Source: Paenibacillus mesophilus (GTDB taxonomy: Bacteria > Bacillota > Bacilli > Paenibacillales > NBRC-103111). From it: a DNA stretch of 64,000 nucleotides. The notes under the pieces were generated by a model. That model saw only the letters and a list, made by a program, of their open reading frames with translations, did not search any database and had not been told where the DNA came from. The position numbers and the translations under genes are program-made. Shown here piece after piece: positions 1-8,472 of the stretch. The DNA lies in NCBI RefSeq assembly GCF_005938385.1, contig NZ_VCRA01000015.1, positions 1-64,000 of the forward strand. The letters run 5' to 3'. Position 1 is the stretch's first letter. Every line of letters begins with the position of its first letter.

Positions 1-39
1 GTGACTGATTCGTTCGATCTCTTCCGGACTCATTTTCAT
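1..39 (-). CDS. 5' end of an unidentified gene (runs off the window)
   Basis: Only the first 13 codons are inside the window. The minus strand reads MKMSPEEIERISH from an ATG at position 39, preceded by a good ribosome binding site (AAGGGGACC) about four bases upstream. The peptide is too short to name a family. The start is supported by the ribosome binding site alone. Confidence 0.4.
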   Translation of the reverse strand, partial: MKMSPEEIERISH

Positions 40-42
40 CAG

Positions 43-112
43 TGGTCCCCTTTTCCATTTGAACTCGGTTACCCATTATTAACCAAGTTTTCTACGTTTG
101 AAAAGGGGGGAC
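43..112. repeat. Inverted repeat beside the partial gene
   Basis: GGTCCCCTTTTC (43-54) is matched by GAAAAGGGGGGACC (99-112) on the other side of a ~44-base AT-rich spacer. The two arms are complementary apart from two extra G bases. The left arm overlaps the ribosome binding site of the partial gene at 1-39. It could be a regulatory hairpin or the terminal repeat of a decayed element; the sequence does not decide between them. Confidence 0.3.
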
Positions 113-262
113 CTAAGTAGTAACAATTTCGATCGCTACTTGCTGAATTCGCCCATTTGGCCTGTGATTAGCGCAATAGAGTTCAGTAATAATGAAGTTT
201 GGTTCGTTCAAGTCAATATCCAAATTATATTTCGAAAGGCTCTCCGGGATTGCCGCCTTCGT

Positions 263-490
263 TCAAACTGGATACTCCTCCATTTTGCGGAACAAAGTCG
301 CTCTGACGATTCCGAGCAGCTCGCCCGCTTGATCCATCGGCTCGACTTTCTTTTTCTCGAGCAGCAGCCGGATCGTTTCCCTCTCCACCACGCGCAATTG
401 AAGGAAGCTCCCATCGGAGTACCGCTCGCTCGTCCATTACGACGTTTTTCAAATAATCCGGCAACCAGACAATTTTGATACTTTCACGCA
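263..490 (-). pseudogene. Remnant of a sigma-54-dependent activator (C-terminal end)
   Basis: Two overlapping minus-strand frames together read like the end of an NtrC/RocR-type activator. The first frame contains IVWLPDYLKNV, typical of the stretch after the AAA+ domain. After a frameshift near 400, the second frame reads VVERETIRLLLEKKK...AGELLGIVRATLFRKMEEY and stops at 263-265, which resembles the Fis-type helix-turn-helix that ends such proteins. There is no start codon or AAA+ domain, and the fragment abuts the odhB terminator. It is therefore a decayed relic. The family call is inferred from motif pattern, not from a search. Confidence 0.5.
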
Positions 491-496
491 CATGAC

Positions 497-534
497 AAAA
501 AAGACTGCCGGAGCAAACTCGCTCCAAACAGTCT
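497..534 (-). terminator. Rho-independent terminator after odhB
   Basis: On the minus strand, GACTG...GGAGC-gagttt-GCTCC...CAGTC forms an interrupted hairpin followed by a run of T (497-502). It lies 25 bases past the odhB stop codon. Confidence 0.8.
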
Positions 535-559
535 CTTTTACAAAACTTTCCGTTGCCGC

Positions 560-1867
560 TTACCCTTCCAGCAGCAGCGATTCCGGATCTTCAAGCAGTA
601 CCTTTACCGTGACGAGAAAGCGTACCGCTTCGCTGCCGTCGACGATGCGGTGATCGTACGAGAGAGCGATGTACATCATCGGGCGGTTTTCCATCCGGGT
701 CTCGTCGAGCGCGATCGGACGCCACTGGATTTTGTGCATTCCCAAAATGCCGACCTGCGGCGTGTTCAAAATCGGCGTCGACAGCAGAGAACCGAATACG
801 CCGCCGTTCGTGATCGAGAAGGTGCCTCCTTGCAGATCGGACAGCTGCAGCGTGTTGGAACGCGCCTTGTTCGCCAAATCGGCGATCGTCCGCTCGATTT
901 CGGCGAAGCCGAGCCGGTCCGCATCCCGGACGACCGGTACGACGAGCCCTTCTTTTGCCGAGACCGCGATACCGATGTCGAAATACTTTTTCGCCAAAAT
1001 CCGATCGCCGTCAATTTCCGCATTGAGCAGCGGGAACTTCTTCAGCGCTCCGACGACCGCCTTCGTGAAGAAAGACATGAAGCCGAGTCCGACATCGTTT
1101 TTCTCCTGGAACGACTGCTTGCGCCGTTTGCGGATGTCGAGTATTTTCGTCATGTCGACTTCATTGAACGTCGTCAGCATCGCCGCCGTGCGTTGGGCTT
1201 CGACAAGCCGCGTCGCGATCGTCTGGCGGCGTCTCGACATGCGGATCACCTCGATCGGCTTCGCCGGATCGTCAAGCACCGTACCGCCCGAGGAACGGGC
1301 CGGATTTGGCTCTGCCGCCTTCACGGCCGGAACCGCCGCTTGCGGTTCGGCGCTGCGGGGCGCCGGTGCCGTCACTTCGTTTCGGTGAATCCGTCCGTTC
1401 GGGTCGGCCGGAACGACGCTTGTCAGATCGATCCCCCGCTCTCTTGCAAGCTTCCTCACCGATGGCGATGCGATAACGGCCGCGGTCGTTTCGGGCTCGG
1501 CCGCAGGCGCCGGAGTCGGTGCGGGAGGTGTCGGAGGTGTTGCGGGAGCCGTTCGGAGCAGAACCGCGTCCTCGGCCAGCTGCGCGCCTGCTGCAGCTGC
1601 CGGGGCTGTCTGCCCGGCGGAAGGAGCCGCCGCGCCTTCGCTGATCGTTCCGACCACTTCGCCTACTTGCACGACGTCGCCTTCGCTTTTGCGGATTTCG
1701 GCGATGACGCCGGAACGTTCCGCATTGACTTCCAAGTTTACTTTATCGGTCTCGAGCTCCAGCAGCATATCGCCTTGGTTTACCGTATCGCCGACTTTCA
1801 CCAGCCATTTGGCAATCGCGCCTTCTGTTATCGACTCGCCCATCTCGGGTATTTTAATGTCAGACAT
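560..1867 (-). CDS. odhB: 2-oxoglutarate dehydrogenase E2, dihydrolipoyllysine succinyltransferase
   Basis: This is the core subunit of the cytoplasmic 2-oxoglutarate dehydrogenase complex. It moves the succinyl group from E1 to coenzyme A in the TCA cycle. The 435 residues show the expected order: an N-terminal lipoyl domain with the lipoylated lysine K42 in ETDKVNLEV, an Ala/Pro-rich linker (~75-130), a peripheral-subunit-binding domain (~133-167, SPSVRKLARERGIDL), a second linker, and a catalytic domain ending in SYDHRIVDG with the active-site histidine and aspartate. The ATG overlaps the end of odhA by 8 bases and has an AGGAGGAG ribosome binding site inside odhA, so the two genes are translationally coupled. 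The lpd (E3) gene is not adjacent, as in B. subtilis. Length is normal for the family. Confidence 0.96.
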   Translation of the reverse strand: MSDIKIPEMGESITEGAIAKWLVKVGDTVNQGDMLLELETDKVNLEVNAERSGVIAEIRKSEGDVVQVGEVVGTISEGAAAPSAGQTAPAAAAGAQLAEDAVLLRTAPATPPTPPAPTPAPAAEPETTAAVIASPSVRKLARERGIDLTSVVPADPNGRIHRNEVTAPAPRSAEPQAAVPAVKAAEPNPARSSGGTVLDDPAKPIEVIRMSRRRQTIATRLVEAQRTAAMLTTFNEVDMTKILDIRKRRKQSFQEKNDVGLGFMSFFTKAVVGALKKFPLLNAEIDGDRILAKKYFDIGIAVSAKEGLVVPVVRDADRLGFAEIERTIADLANKARSNTLQLSDLQGGTFSITNGGVFGSLLSTPILNTPQVGILGMHKIQWRPIALDETRMENRPMMYIALSYDHRIVDGSEAVRFLVTVKVLLEDPESLLLEG

Positions 1868-4766
1868 GAACTGCTCCTCCTAGACGTTCGGTTTGGAAAA
1901 AGTTGCGATCCATCGCGTTCGCGAGCAATTGCCGCTGCTCGAAGCTGTGTACGTTCTGGTATCCGCTCGCCGTACTGGACCGCTCGCGGCGGCCGACGTA
2001 GCGGACGATGACCCCCTCCGGCGCCAGCTCGCGGATGCGCGGCTCCATGAAGCTCCAAGCTCCCATGTTACGCGGCTCTTCCTGCATCCAGACGATTTCG
2101 CGCACGTTCGGGAAACGCCGGATGACGGCTTCGATTTCTTTCGCCGGGAACGGATACAGCTGCTCCGTCCGGACGATATGAAGCCAGCTCCAGTCCGCCG
2201 ATCCGTCCGCTTGAATCGCTTCTTCCAAGTCTACGGCCACTTTGCCGCAGCATAACACGAGCCTTTCGACACGGGCCGGCTGCGCGCCTAAGCCCGGCTG
2301 CTCCAATATAGGCTGGAACTGTCCGCCGCTGAGCTCCGTACCCGGAGAGGCGACGCGCGGGTTCCGAATCAGACTTTTCGGTGCCATGACGATAAGCGGG
2401 CGGGCTTCCTCACTCTCCGTCCATGCAGCCTGTCTGCGCAGCAGATGGAAATATTGCGACGCCCGGGTCAAATTGACGACCGTCCAGTTGTCTTCACCGG
2501 CCAGCTGCAAATACCGTTCCAGACGGGCGCTGGAATGTTCGGGACCTTGTCCTTCATAGCCGTGCGGCAGAAGCAGCGTCAAGCTGGATTTTTGCCGCCA
2601 TTTGCCGCGGCCGGCAGCCAGAAACTGATCGATAATGACTTGTCCCGCATTGGCGAAGTCGCCGTATTGCGCTTCCCATATGACGAACGTCTCGGGAGCG
2701 AAAACATTATAGCCGTATTCGAAGCCCAGCACGGACGCCTCCGACAAAGGACTGTTATGAATCGCGAACGATGCTTTCGCCTGGGGCAGCGCGTGCAGCG
2801 GGCAGAACGTGTCTCCCGTCGTCGAATCGTGCAGGACGAGGTTGCGGTGCGCGAACGTGCCGCGCTGCGAATCTTGTCCGCTGATGCGAATCGGCTTCCC
2901 GTCGGCCAGGATGGTGGCGAATGCAAGCGTCTCGGCCAATGCCCAATCGACCTTCTCTCCTTCGTCCAGCGCTTTGGCTCTTCGCTCCAAAATACGCTGC
3001 AGCTTCGGATACGTCCGGAACGAGTCCGGCCTTTTCAGCAGCTCGGCGTTAATGTCTCTAAGCTGCTCCAGCGGAACGGCCGTAACCGGAGGCTGGGCCG
3101 CCTCCTCGCGGACTACCGTAACGGAGCCGCGTTTCCCGCCCGCATCTTTATCGCCGCTGCCGAGCATTTCCTCGTAAGCTTCCTGCAGGCTGGCTAGCGA
3201 TTCGCGTTTCATCGCCTCCACCTGTGTCTCGCTCAAGACGCCTTCGGCGATCAGCTTGTATGCGTAGAGCGTGGCAACCGTCTGATGATTGCGAACCGCT
3301 TCGTAAATCAACGGCTGCGTCGTATCCGGATCGTCCGATTCGTTATGGCCATAGCGGCGGTATCCGATCAGATCGATCAGGAAATCTTTCTTGAACTTCT
3401 CGCGGAATTCGCAAGCCATGCGGATTGCCGCTATACAAGCATCCGGATCGTCCGCGTTCACGTGAACGATCGGAATTTCGAAGCCTTTCGCCAAGTCGCT
3501 CGCGTAATAAGTGGAACGGGCATCGTGGCTCTCGGTTGTGAATCCGATCCGATTGTTAACGATGATGTGTACCGTTCCGCCATTGCGGTAGCCCGGCAGC
3601 CGATTGAAATTGAGCGTCTCCGGCACGATGCCTTCCCCGGCGAATGCGGCGTCGCCGTGCATGATGACCGCAGCGGCGATGCTTTCGTCCTGAACCGGGC
3701 TGCCCCGGCTGGTCCGGTCTTCCTGCGCCGCTCTTGTGAAGCCTTCCACGACCGGGTTGACGAATTCCAGGTGACTCGGGTTATTCGCCAAAGTGAGACG
3801 GATTTTATTCCCTTCGCTTTCTTCGACGGAACGGTCCGCGCCCAAATGGTATTTGACGTCGCCCGTCCAACCGTAGTTAATGCCGATGGAGCCTTCGGAT
3901 GGAACCAAATCCCTGTTCGGGGAATGGTGGAATTCGGCGAATATTTTACCGTACGGCTTGCCCAGAACATGAGCGAGCACATTCAACCGTCCGCGGTGGG
4001 CCATCCCCATCAGTACGTGTTTGCCGCCTTGCCGCGCAACCGACCGCACGAGCTCGTCGAGCATCGGAATCAACGCATCGTTGCCTTCGACGGAAAACCG
4101 TTTCTGACCGACGAACGTCTTGTGCAGGAACGACTCGAATTGTTCGGTCTGAATGAGCCTGTTAAGCAGCGCGATCCGTTCTTCTCCGGTCAGCGCTTCG
4201 GACACCGCCGCGCCTTTCTCCACGCTCTTGTTCAGCCAATCGCGTTCGCGCTCCTCGTGCACATGGCTGAATTCGTATGCCGTAGATTGCGTATACGTCC
4301 GGCGCAGTCTTTCTATCGCATCCCACCCGGTTGCTACGTCCTCGGGCGCGTTCTCCCAGATGAGCGATGCGGGAAGAGCCAGCAGATCCTGCCTGCTTAA
4401 CCCGAACGTCTCGGGTTCAAGCAATCGCGTATTCGCGGCCGCTCCCAATCGGAGCGGATCGATGTCGGCGGCGAGATGGCCGTATGTGCGGATGTTCCAT
4501 ACCAGTTTGCCGGCCGCCACCGCTTTGTGAAGAAGCTGCGGGTCGATCGTCTGGCCGGCGCTCCGGTCGGGAGCGGTTAATCGTTCTTGCTCCGGTGCCT
4601 GCTCGAGGGCAGGCGGCGCCCCCAATCGCTGAAACAATTCCCGGAACGAAGCATCGACCGATTCGGGATCGATCGCATATCGTTCATATTGTTCCTGCAC
4701 GTATCCGAGATTGGGGCCGTAGTATTTGCGCCACAGCTGCTCCGTATTGGGATTCCCCGTATTCAT
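1860..4766 (-). CDS. odhA: 2-oxoglutarate dehydrogenase E1 component
   Basis: This is the thiamine-diphosphate-dependent decarboxylase of the 2-oxoglutarate dehydrogenase complex. It decarboxylates 2-oxoglutarate and transfers the succinyl group to the lipoyl arm of OdhB. The 968 residues match the family length. The N-terminus (ending near 45) carries the short helix that in this family binds E2. Thiamine-diphosphate-site segments are visible, such as MGMAHRGRLNVLAH (~250) and GDAAFAGEGIVPETLNF (~367-383), and the C-terminal half contains the transketolase-like pyrimidine-binding domain (FEYGYNVFAPETFVIWEAQYGDF). ATG is preceded by GAGGAGGT at ideal spacing. It is the first gene of a two-gene operon with odhB. 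Confidence 0.97.
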   Translation of the reverse strand: MNTGNPNTEQLWRKYYGPNLGYVQEQYERYAIDPESVDASFRELFQRLGAPPALEQAPEQERLTAPDRSAGQTIDPQLLHKAVAAGKLVWNIRTYGHLAADIDPLRLGAAANTRLLEPETFGLSRQDLLALPASLIWENAPEDVATGWDAIERLRRTYTQSTAYEFSHVHEERERDWLNKSVEKGAAVSEALTGEERIALLNRLIQTEQFESFLHKTFVGQKRFSVEGNDALIPMLDELVRSVARQGGKHVLMGMAHRGRLNVLAHVLGKPYGKIFAEFHHSPNRDLVPSEGSIGINYGWTGDVKYHLGADRSVEESEGNKIRLTLANNPSHLEFVNPVVEGFTRAAQEDRTSRGSPVQDESIAAAVIMHGDAAFAGEGIVPETLNFNRLPGYRNGGTVHIIVNNRIGFTTESHDARSTYYASDLAKGFEIPIVHVNADDPDACIAAIRMACEFREKFKKDFLIDLIGYRRYGHNESDDPDTTQPLIYEAVRNHQTVATLYAYKLIAEGVLSETQVEAMKRESLASLQEAYEEMLGSGDKDAGGKRGSVTVVREEAAQPPVTAVPLEQLRDINAELLKRPDSFRTYPKLQRILERRAKALDEGEKVDWALAETLAFATILADGKPIRISGQDSQRGTFAHRNLVLHDSTTGDTFCPLHALPQAKASFAIHNSPLSEASVLGFEYGYNVFAPETFVIWEAQYGDFANAGQVIIDQFLAAGRGKWRQKSSLTLLLPHGYEGQGPEHSSARLERYLQLAGEDNWTVVNLTRASQYFHLLRRQAAWTESEEARPLIVMAPKSLIRNPRVASPGTELSGGQFQPILEQPGLGAQPARVERLVLCCGKVAVDLEEAIQADGSADWSWLHIVRTEQLYPFPAKEIEAVIRRFPNVREIVWMQEEPRNMGAWSFMEPRIRELAPEGVIVRYVGRRERSSTASGYQNVHSFEQRQLLANAMDRNFFQTERLGGAVHV

Positions 4767-4815
4767 CGATGTACCTCCTCATGCTATCGCACGGAGACTG
4801 GTGTCGTTCCGTGTA

Positions 4816-4880
4816 GTGCATACCTCTATTAAGACCAGTATAAGCGAAACAAATCATATTAAAAATAATCTCTTTTCGAT
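4816..4880 (-). promoter_or_regulatory. Probable odhA promoter region
   Basis: The minus strand has a good -10 box, TATACT (about 4838-4843), roughly 70 bases upstream of the odhA ATG in an AT-rich stretch. No convincing -35 box sits 16-18 bases upstream (TTTTTA at 17), so only the -10 is supported. Confidence 0.35.
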
Positions 4881-4908
4881 CAATTCAATCTATTTTTGAT
4901 ATGGATTA

Positions 4909-4931
4909 ACAAAAACGAAGCATGCAGCTTC
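4909..4931 (-). terminator. Probable terminator of the yqeG-HD phosphohydrolase operon
   Basis: On the minus strand a short hairpin GAAGC-TGCAT-GCTTC is followed by GTTTTTGTT, about 20 bases beyond the stop of the HD-domain gene. The stem is only 5 bp, so confidence is moderate. Confidence 0.45.
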
Positions 4932-4952
4932 CTATGCTGCACGATCCGTTTA

Positions 4953-5600
4953 TTAGACTTCCCCATTCCATTCTTTATGAAACCGCTCCAAGTAATTTTC
5001 CATGAACCGGTGGCGATCTTCCGCGATAGCGCGCGCCGTGTCGGTATGAAGCAAGCCTTTCAGCCTCAACAGCTTCTCGTAAAAATGGTTGATGGCGGTC
5101 GTTTGCCCGTTTCGGTATTGTTCGCGTGTCATTTCGGAGCGCGGAGGCAGCTCTGGATCGTAGATCGGGTGGCCCCTCCAGCCGGCATACACAAACGTCC
5201 TCGCAATGGCGATCGCCCCTATCGCATCAAGCCTGTCGGCATCCCGGACCACTCGCCCTTCGATCGTCCGCATCGGCGCGGTCGGGCCGGCGCCGAATGA
5301 TATCGTAGCAATTATGTCCATGACGTGGCTGCGAACGGATGGTTCGATCGACTGGCCGTTCAACCATTGCTCGACTTTGGTCAGTCCGGCTTCCTTGGAC
5401 GGATTCATCTTCTCGTCGGCTACGTCGTGCAGCAGCGCGGCAAGCTCGCATACGAACGGATCGGCTCCCTCATCGGCGCACAGTCTGCGGGCCATCCGGA
5501 CGACTCGTTCGATATGGGGCCAATCGTGGCCGGAACCTTCCCCGTCATGGACCGACTTGGCGAATTCGGCCGCCCGTTCCAATATGTCGTTATGCTCCAT
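4953..5600 (-). CDS. HD-domain phosphohydrolase, YpgQ-like
   Basis: A 215-residue cytoplasmic HD-superfamily hydrolase. The metal ligands are visible as a histidine in GHDWPHIERV (~25-29), the HD pair H58-D59 in LLHDVAD, and an aspartate in VVRDADRLDAIGAI (~120-122). The sequence pattern, including YAGWRGHPIYD and NHFYEKLL, fits the YpgQ/YedJ group, for which nucleotide pyrophosphohydrolase activity has been reported in Bacillus; the exact substrate here is inferred. It overlaps the end of yqeM by 11 bases and is the last gene of the yqeG operon. It is a second HD protein in the operon alongside yqeK but is not closely similar to it. Confidence 0.82.
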   Translation of the reverse strand: MEHNDILERAAEFAKSVHDGEGSGHDWPHIERVVRMARRLCADEGADPFVCELAALLHDVADEKMNPSKEAGLTKVEQWLNGQSIEPSVRSHVMDIIATISFGAGPTAPMRTIEGRVVRDADRLDAIGAIAIARTFVYAGWRGHPIYDPELPPRSEMTREQYRNGQTTAINHFYEKLLRLKGLLHTDTARAIAEDRHRFMENYLERFHKEWNGEV

Positions 5601-6435
5601 TTGACACCGGCTCCTCCGAAGCTTTCACACAAACGAAAAAAGCTCGTTCCGTCTCGGGAGTCGGAGCTTTGCGCGAGAAATCCGCGTACACGTTAATTTG
5701 CGAGAAGCCGCTCGTCTTCAGCAGAGCCTCGATTCGGGGGAGCGGATAAGCCCGCTGCACATGCGTTTCATCAATGCGCAAATACCGTGAAGCGTCCGGC
5801 TCATAAGAACCGTTTTGGGCAGAGGACGAATCCGCCCCGAACCATTCCGCCTCCCTGACGAAAATCGCCAAATCGTGCTCGATCTCGCAGCGCTCCTCAT
5901 CGAGATCGCTCGTCCATATGTATGAAATATCGTCATCGTTCAGCGTAAAGGGCTGCATCTCCGCGTACGACCGCAGCTGGCCTTCGGTATGTACATCGAA
6001 GATAAAGGTGCCTCCGTCCTTCAGCCCCTCGAACGTTTGCCGGAACGTTTCGGCGAGATCGTCTTCTTCGGTCAAATAATTGATGCAATCGCAGCACGAA
6101 ATGACCGAATCGACTTGCTCGGGAAGCTCCCATTCCCGCATATCCTGCTGCAGCCAAGTTACCGAGCCGCCTGCCGCGAACGGAAACGTCCTCTGCTGCT
6201 GCTCGGTTTTGTCTTGGGCAACCGCGAGCATATCGTCCGACAAATCGATGCCGTATACACGGAGCCCCGATTGCGCCAGCGGGATGGACAAGTTCCCCGT
6301 GCCGCAGCCAAGATCGACTACCGTTTCCGGCTTGCCGCTCGCTTCCCAGCATTGCCGGATGAAGCTGAGCCATCGCGGATAAGGCATATCTTCCATCAGT
6401 TTGTCGTAAATGTAAGCAAATTGCCCGTACCGCAT
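5590..6435 (-). CDS. yqeM: SAM-dependent methyltransferase YqeM
   Basis: A class I S-adenosylmethionine-dependent methyltransferase of the YqeM family; the substrate is not known. The protein is about 281 residues, with the SAM-binding motif VVDLGCGTGN at ~39-48, an acidic loop GIDLSDDML after the second strand, and the DSVISCCDCINYL segment. The ATG at 6435 is chosen over the upstream in-frame ATG at 6459 because a GGGGGGAT ribosome binding site precedes it. Its position after rsfS in the yqeG-yqeM block matches B. subtilis, except that cvfB is inserted between rsfS and yqeM here. Confidence 0.85.
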   Translation of the reverse strand: MRYGQFAYIYDKLMEDMPYPRWLSFIRQCWEASGKPETVVDLGCGTGNLSIPLAQSGLRVYGIDLSDDMLAVAQDKTEQQQRTFPFAAGGSVTWLQQDMREWELPEQVDSVISCCDCINYLTEEDDLAETFRQTFEGLKDGGTFIFDVHTEGQLRSYAEMQPFTLNDDDISYIWTSDLDEERCEIEHDLAIFVREAEWFGADSSSAQNGSYEPDASRYLRIDETHVQRAYPLPRIEALLKTSGFSQINVYADFSRKAPTPETERAFFVCVKASEEPVSNGA

Positions 6436-6526
6436 GAGATCCCCCCGCTTAGCCCCCATTGTCCGATCCTTCGTTTGTTTTCCGTCGCGTAAAGTCGGCT
6501 CGATCGTTCGAAAGCAAGTTGTACAG

Positions 6527-7426
6527 CTACTCCCGCTTCTCCGCCAGATGCGTCCAGCTTCCTTGCTGGGTGACCAGCCCTTCCTTCATCAGCTTGCCGA
6601 GCGCCCGCTTGAACGCCGCTTTGCTGATACCGAATTTCGAGGAAATCACATCCGCAGGCGTCTCGTCGGAGTAAGGCATCGCCCCGTTCGGCCGCTCCCG
6701 CAAAAAGGCGAGAATGCGGTCCGCATCTTCGAAACGGCCGATCTGTTTCGGCTGACGCATCGACAAGTTGACTCTGCCGTCCTCGCGTACGAACACGACG
6801 CGAACGCTCACCCGTTCCCCGAGACGCAGCGGCCGTGTCCGCTCCTTCTCATGGACCATCCCGATCGCGCCGAAGCCGAGCACGCCCCCGTCGCATACGA
6901 CGAACGTTCCCATTTGCAAAGGCTTGTAAACGATTGCTTCCACCGTGCTGTTTTTCCACGAATCCGGCGCACGGAACGCCAGCGCGGAAAGCTCCTTCTC
7001 CCCGGCCAGCTTCGCCGTCATTCTGCCTTGCCGGTCATGGTTAAGCAGGACATACACTTTGTCCCCCGGCTTCGGATGCAGCTCCTTCGATTCCGGCAGC
7101 TCCGAAGCGGGCAGCAGCAGCTGGCGTCCGAGCCCCATCTCGAGGAAGCAGCCGAATCTCGGATGAATATCCGCCACTTCCAGCAAACCGACTTCGCCGA
7201 GCCGAATGCCCGGCTTCTTCATCGTTGCGGACAGCCGATCCTCCGTATCGTGGAACAAAAACGCTTCCACTTCGTCGCCCGGCTTCACCGAGCCGACAAC
7301 TTCGCTATAGTGCAGCAGCACATCGCGCGAGCCGTTGGTCAAAAAAAAGCCGTTCGGCGGCACTTCCCGTGCCACCTGCAGCTTCGCCACCGTACCGGCC
7401 TCCAATCGATCTCCCGGCGGCATCAT
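6527..7426 (-). CDS. cvfB: S1-domain RNA-binding protein CvfB
   Basis: A 299-residue protein of the CvfB (YitL) family: tandem S1-type RNA-binding OB folds followed by a C-terminal winged helix. S1-like segments include GTVAKLQVAREVPPNGFFL, VADIHPRFGCFLEMG and VEAIVYKPLQMGTFVV. The C-terminal winged helix (~240-295) contains PADVISSKFGISKAAFKRALGKLMKEG. CvfB proteins bind RNA and affect virulence gene expression in Staphylococcus; the role here is unknown. The start is set at 7426, where ATG overlaps the rsfS stop in the pattern ATGA and follows AAGGTGG. A longer frame upstream would overlap rsfS by over 100 bases. In B. subtilis the homologue lies elsewhere, so this is an insertion into the yqe operon. 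Confidence 0.85.
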   Translation of the reverse strand: MMPPGDRLEAGTVAKLQVAREVPPNGFFLTNGSRDVLLHYSEVVGSVKPGDEVEAFLFHDTEDRLSATMKKPGIRLGEVGLLEVADIHPRFGCFLEMGLGRQLLLPASELPESKELHPKPGDKVYVLLNHDRQGRMTAKLAGEKELSALAFRAPDSWKNSTVEAIVYKPLQMGTFVVCDGGVLGFGAIGMVHEKERTRPLRLGERVSVRVVFVREDGRVNLSMRQPKQIGRFEDADRILAFLRERPNGAMPYSDETPADVISSKFGISKAAFKRALGKLMKEGLVTQQGSWTHLAEKRE

Positions 7427-7776
7427 ACGAGCTCGACCACCTTCGCATCGGACCATAACCGCTCGATGTTGTAATATTCCCGTTCGTCGCGATGGAACAC
7501 GTGGACGACGACGTCGCCCAGATCGACAAGCACCCACCGGGCCGTATCGAAGCCTTCCATGCCGCGCATCGTGACGCCGAGCTCGTCCGCTTTACGGCGC
7601 ACCTCCTGGGCGATCGCCTGGACCTGCGTATCCGAGTTGCCGTGGCAAATGACGAAATAGTCCGCCACGAGCGAGATGCCTTTCAAGTTAAGCACAACGA
7701 GGTTGTGCGCTTTTTTGTCTTCCGCCGCTTTTACGACTTCGTTCATGATATGATCCGGCGATTGATTCATCTGCAT
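7423..7776 (-). CDS. rsfS: Ribosome silencing factor RsfS
   Basis: The 117-residue RsfS/YqeL (Iojap) protein binds L14 on the 50S subunit and blocks subunit joining in slow-growing cells. The diagnostic stretches are present: VVLNLKGISLVADYFVICHGNSDTQ near 27-50 and ARWVLVDLGDVVVHVFHRDEREYYNIERLW near the end. The final codons overlap the cvfB start by 4 bases. It is followed upstream by a 102-base gap from yqeK that contains a hairpin flanked by direct repeats. Confidence 0.95.
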   Translation of the reverse strand: MQMNQSPDHIMNEVVKAAEDKKAHNLVVLNLKGISLVADYFVICHGNSDTQVQAIAQEVRRKADELGVTMRGMEGFDTARWVLVDLGDVVVHVFHRDEREYYNIERLWSDAKVVELV

Positions 7777-7790
7777 TCCCCCTCCTGATA

Positions 7791-7880
7791 TTCCCCAAAA
7801 AGTGAAGTGATGCTTCGCAGCTTAGTCCGAATACTTTTCGGGGAGCCCCGAAAGATTCCCCAAAAAGTGACGTGATGCTT
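7791..7880. repeat. 25-bp direct repeats flanking a hairpin
   Basis: TTCCCCAAAAAGTGA-AGTGATGCTT (7791-7815) is repeated at 7856-7880 with a single mismatch. Between them lies an almost perfect inverted repeat, CTTTTCGGGG-AG-CCCCGAAAG (7834-7854). The block fills the gap between the yqeK stop and rsfS. It could be a transcript-processing or attenuation element, or a small repeat duplication. Confidence 0.7.
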
Positions 7881-8472
7881 ACCGATCCCCGCCGTTCGCA
7901 CCCGCGCGGCCGCTTATCTCGTCGATGAGCGCGTTCCGGGCCACGACCGTGAGAGGAAACACTTTCTTCCCTTTCTCCATAAGAAATCCGATCGTCGAAT
8001 CGAAGCCGGCGATAAGCGCTCTCTCCAAGCTATGTTCGGCAATTTCCCGAATAATATGCACGTTCGGAAAATCGCGGCCCGGCTCAATATAATCGGCCAA
8101 GCAAACGATTTTATCCAGCAGCGTCATTCGTTCCCGGCCGGACGTATGGTAGCGGATCGCATCCAGTACTTCTTCGTCCCCGATCCCGTACCGCTTGCGG
8201 ACAATTTCGGCGGCAAGCGGACCGTGAAGCAGTTGGGGGTCGTAGCGGAGCAGATCCGGGTCCAGCCCTTCCTCCGCATATTCCCGCCGCTGCTCCTCAA
8301 TCGGCCAATACTTGCAATAATCGTGAAGCAGCGCCGCCAGCTCCGCCTTCTCCGCATCGCCTCCGAACCGTTTCGCAAGCTCGGCCGCGGAGCCGATGAC
8401 GCCTAGCGTATGCTCCCATCGCTTCGACGGCATCTGGGCGCGCGTCTCTTCGATCATCCGTTCACGATTCAT
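7879..8472 (-). CDS. yqeK: HD-domain diadenosine tetraphosphatase YqeK
   Basis: A 197-residue HD-domain protein of the YqeK family, whose members hydrolyse Ap4A symmetrically. H21, the H50-D51 pair (LLHDYCKYWP) and the distal histidines and aspartates in LLHGPLAAEI, IRYHTSG and LADYIEPGRDF fit the metal centre. It starts 11 bases inside the end of nadD and lies in the conserved nadD-yqeK-rsfS order. Confidence 0.92.
   Translation of the reverse strand: MNRERMIEETRAQMPSKRWEHTLGVIGSAAELAKRFGGDAEKAELAALLHDYCKYWPIEEQRREYAEEGLDPDLLRYDPQLLHGPLAAEIVRKRYGIGDEEVLDAIRYHTSGRERMTLLDKIVCLADYIEPGRDFPNVHIIREIAEHSLERALIAGFDSTIGFLMEKGKKVFPLTVVARNALIDEISGRAGANGGDR

Noticed and set aside
650..2011. Long plus-strand frame opposite odhB
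   Set aside because: It is an antisense shadow of odhB, with an Arg-rich composition and no ribosome binding site; odhB has full domain and motif support.
3285..4400. 371-codon plus-strand frame opposite odhA
   Set aside because: Shadow of a high-GC gene; no start signal and no recognisable motif.
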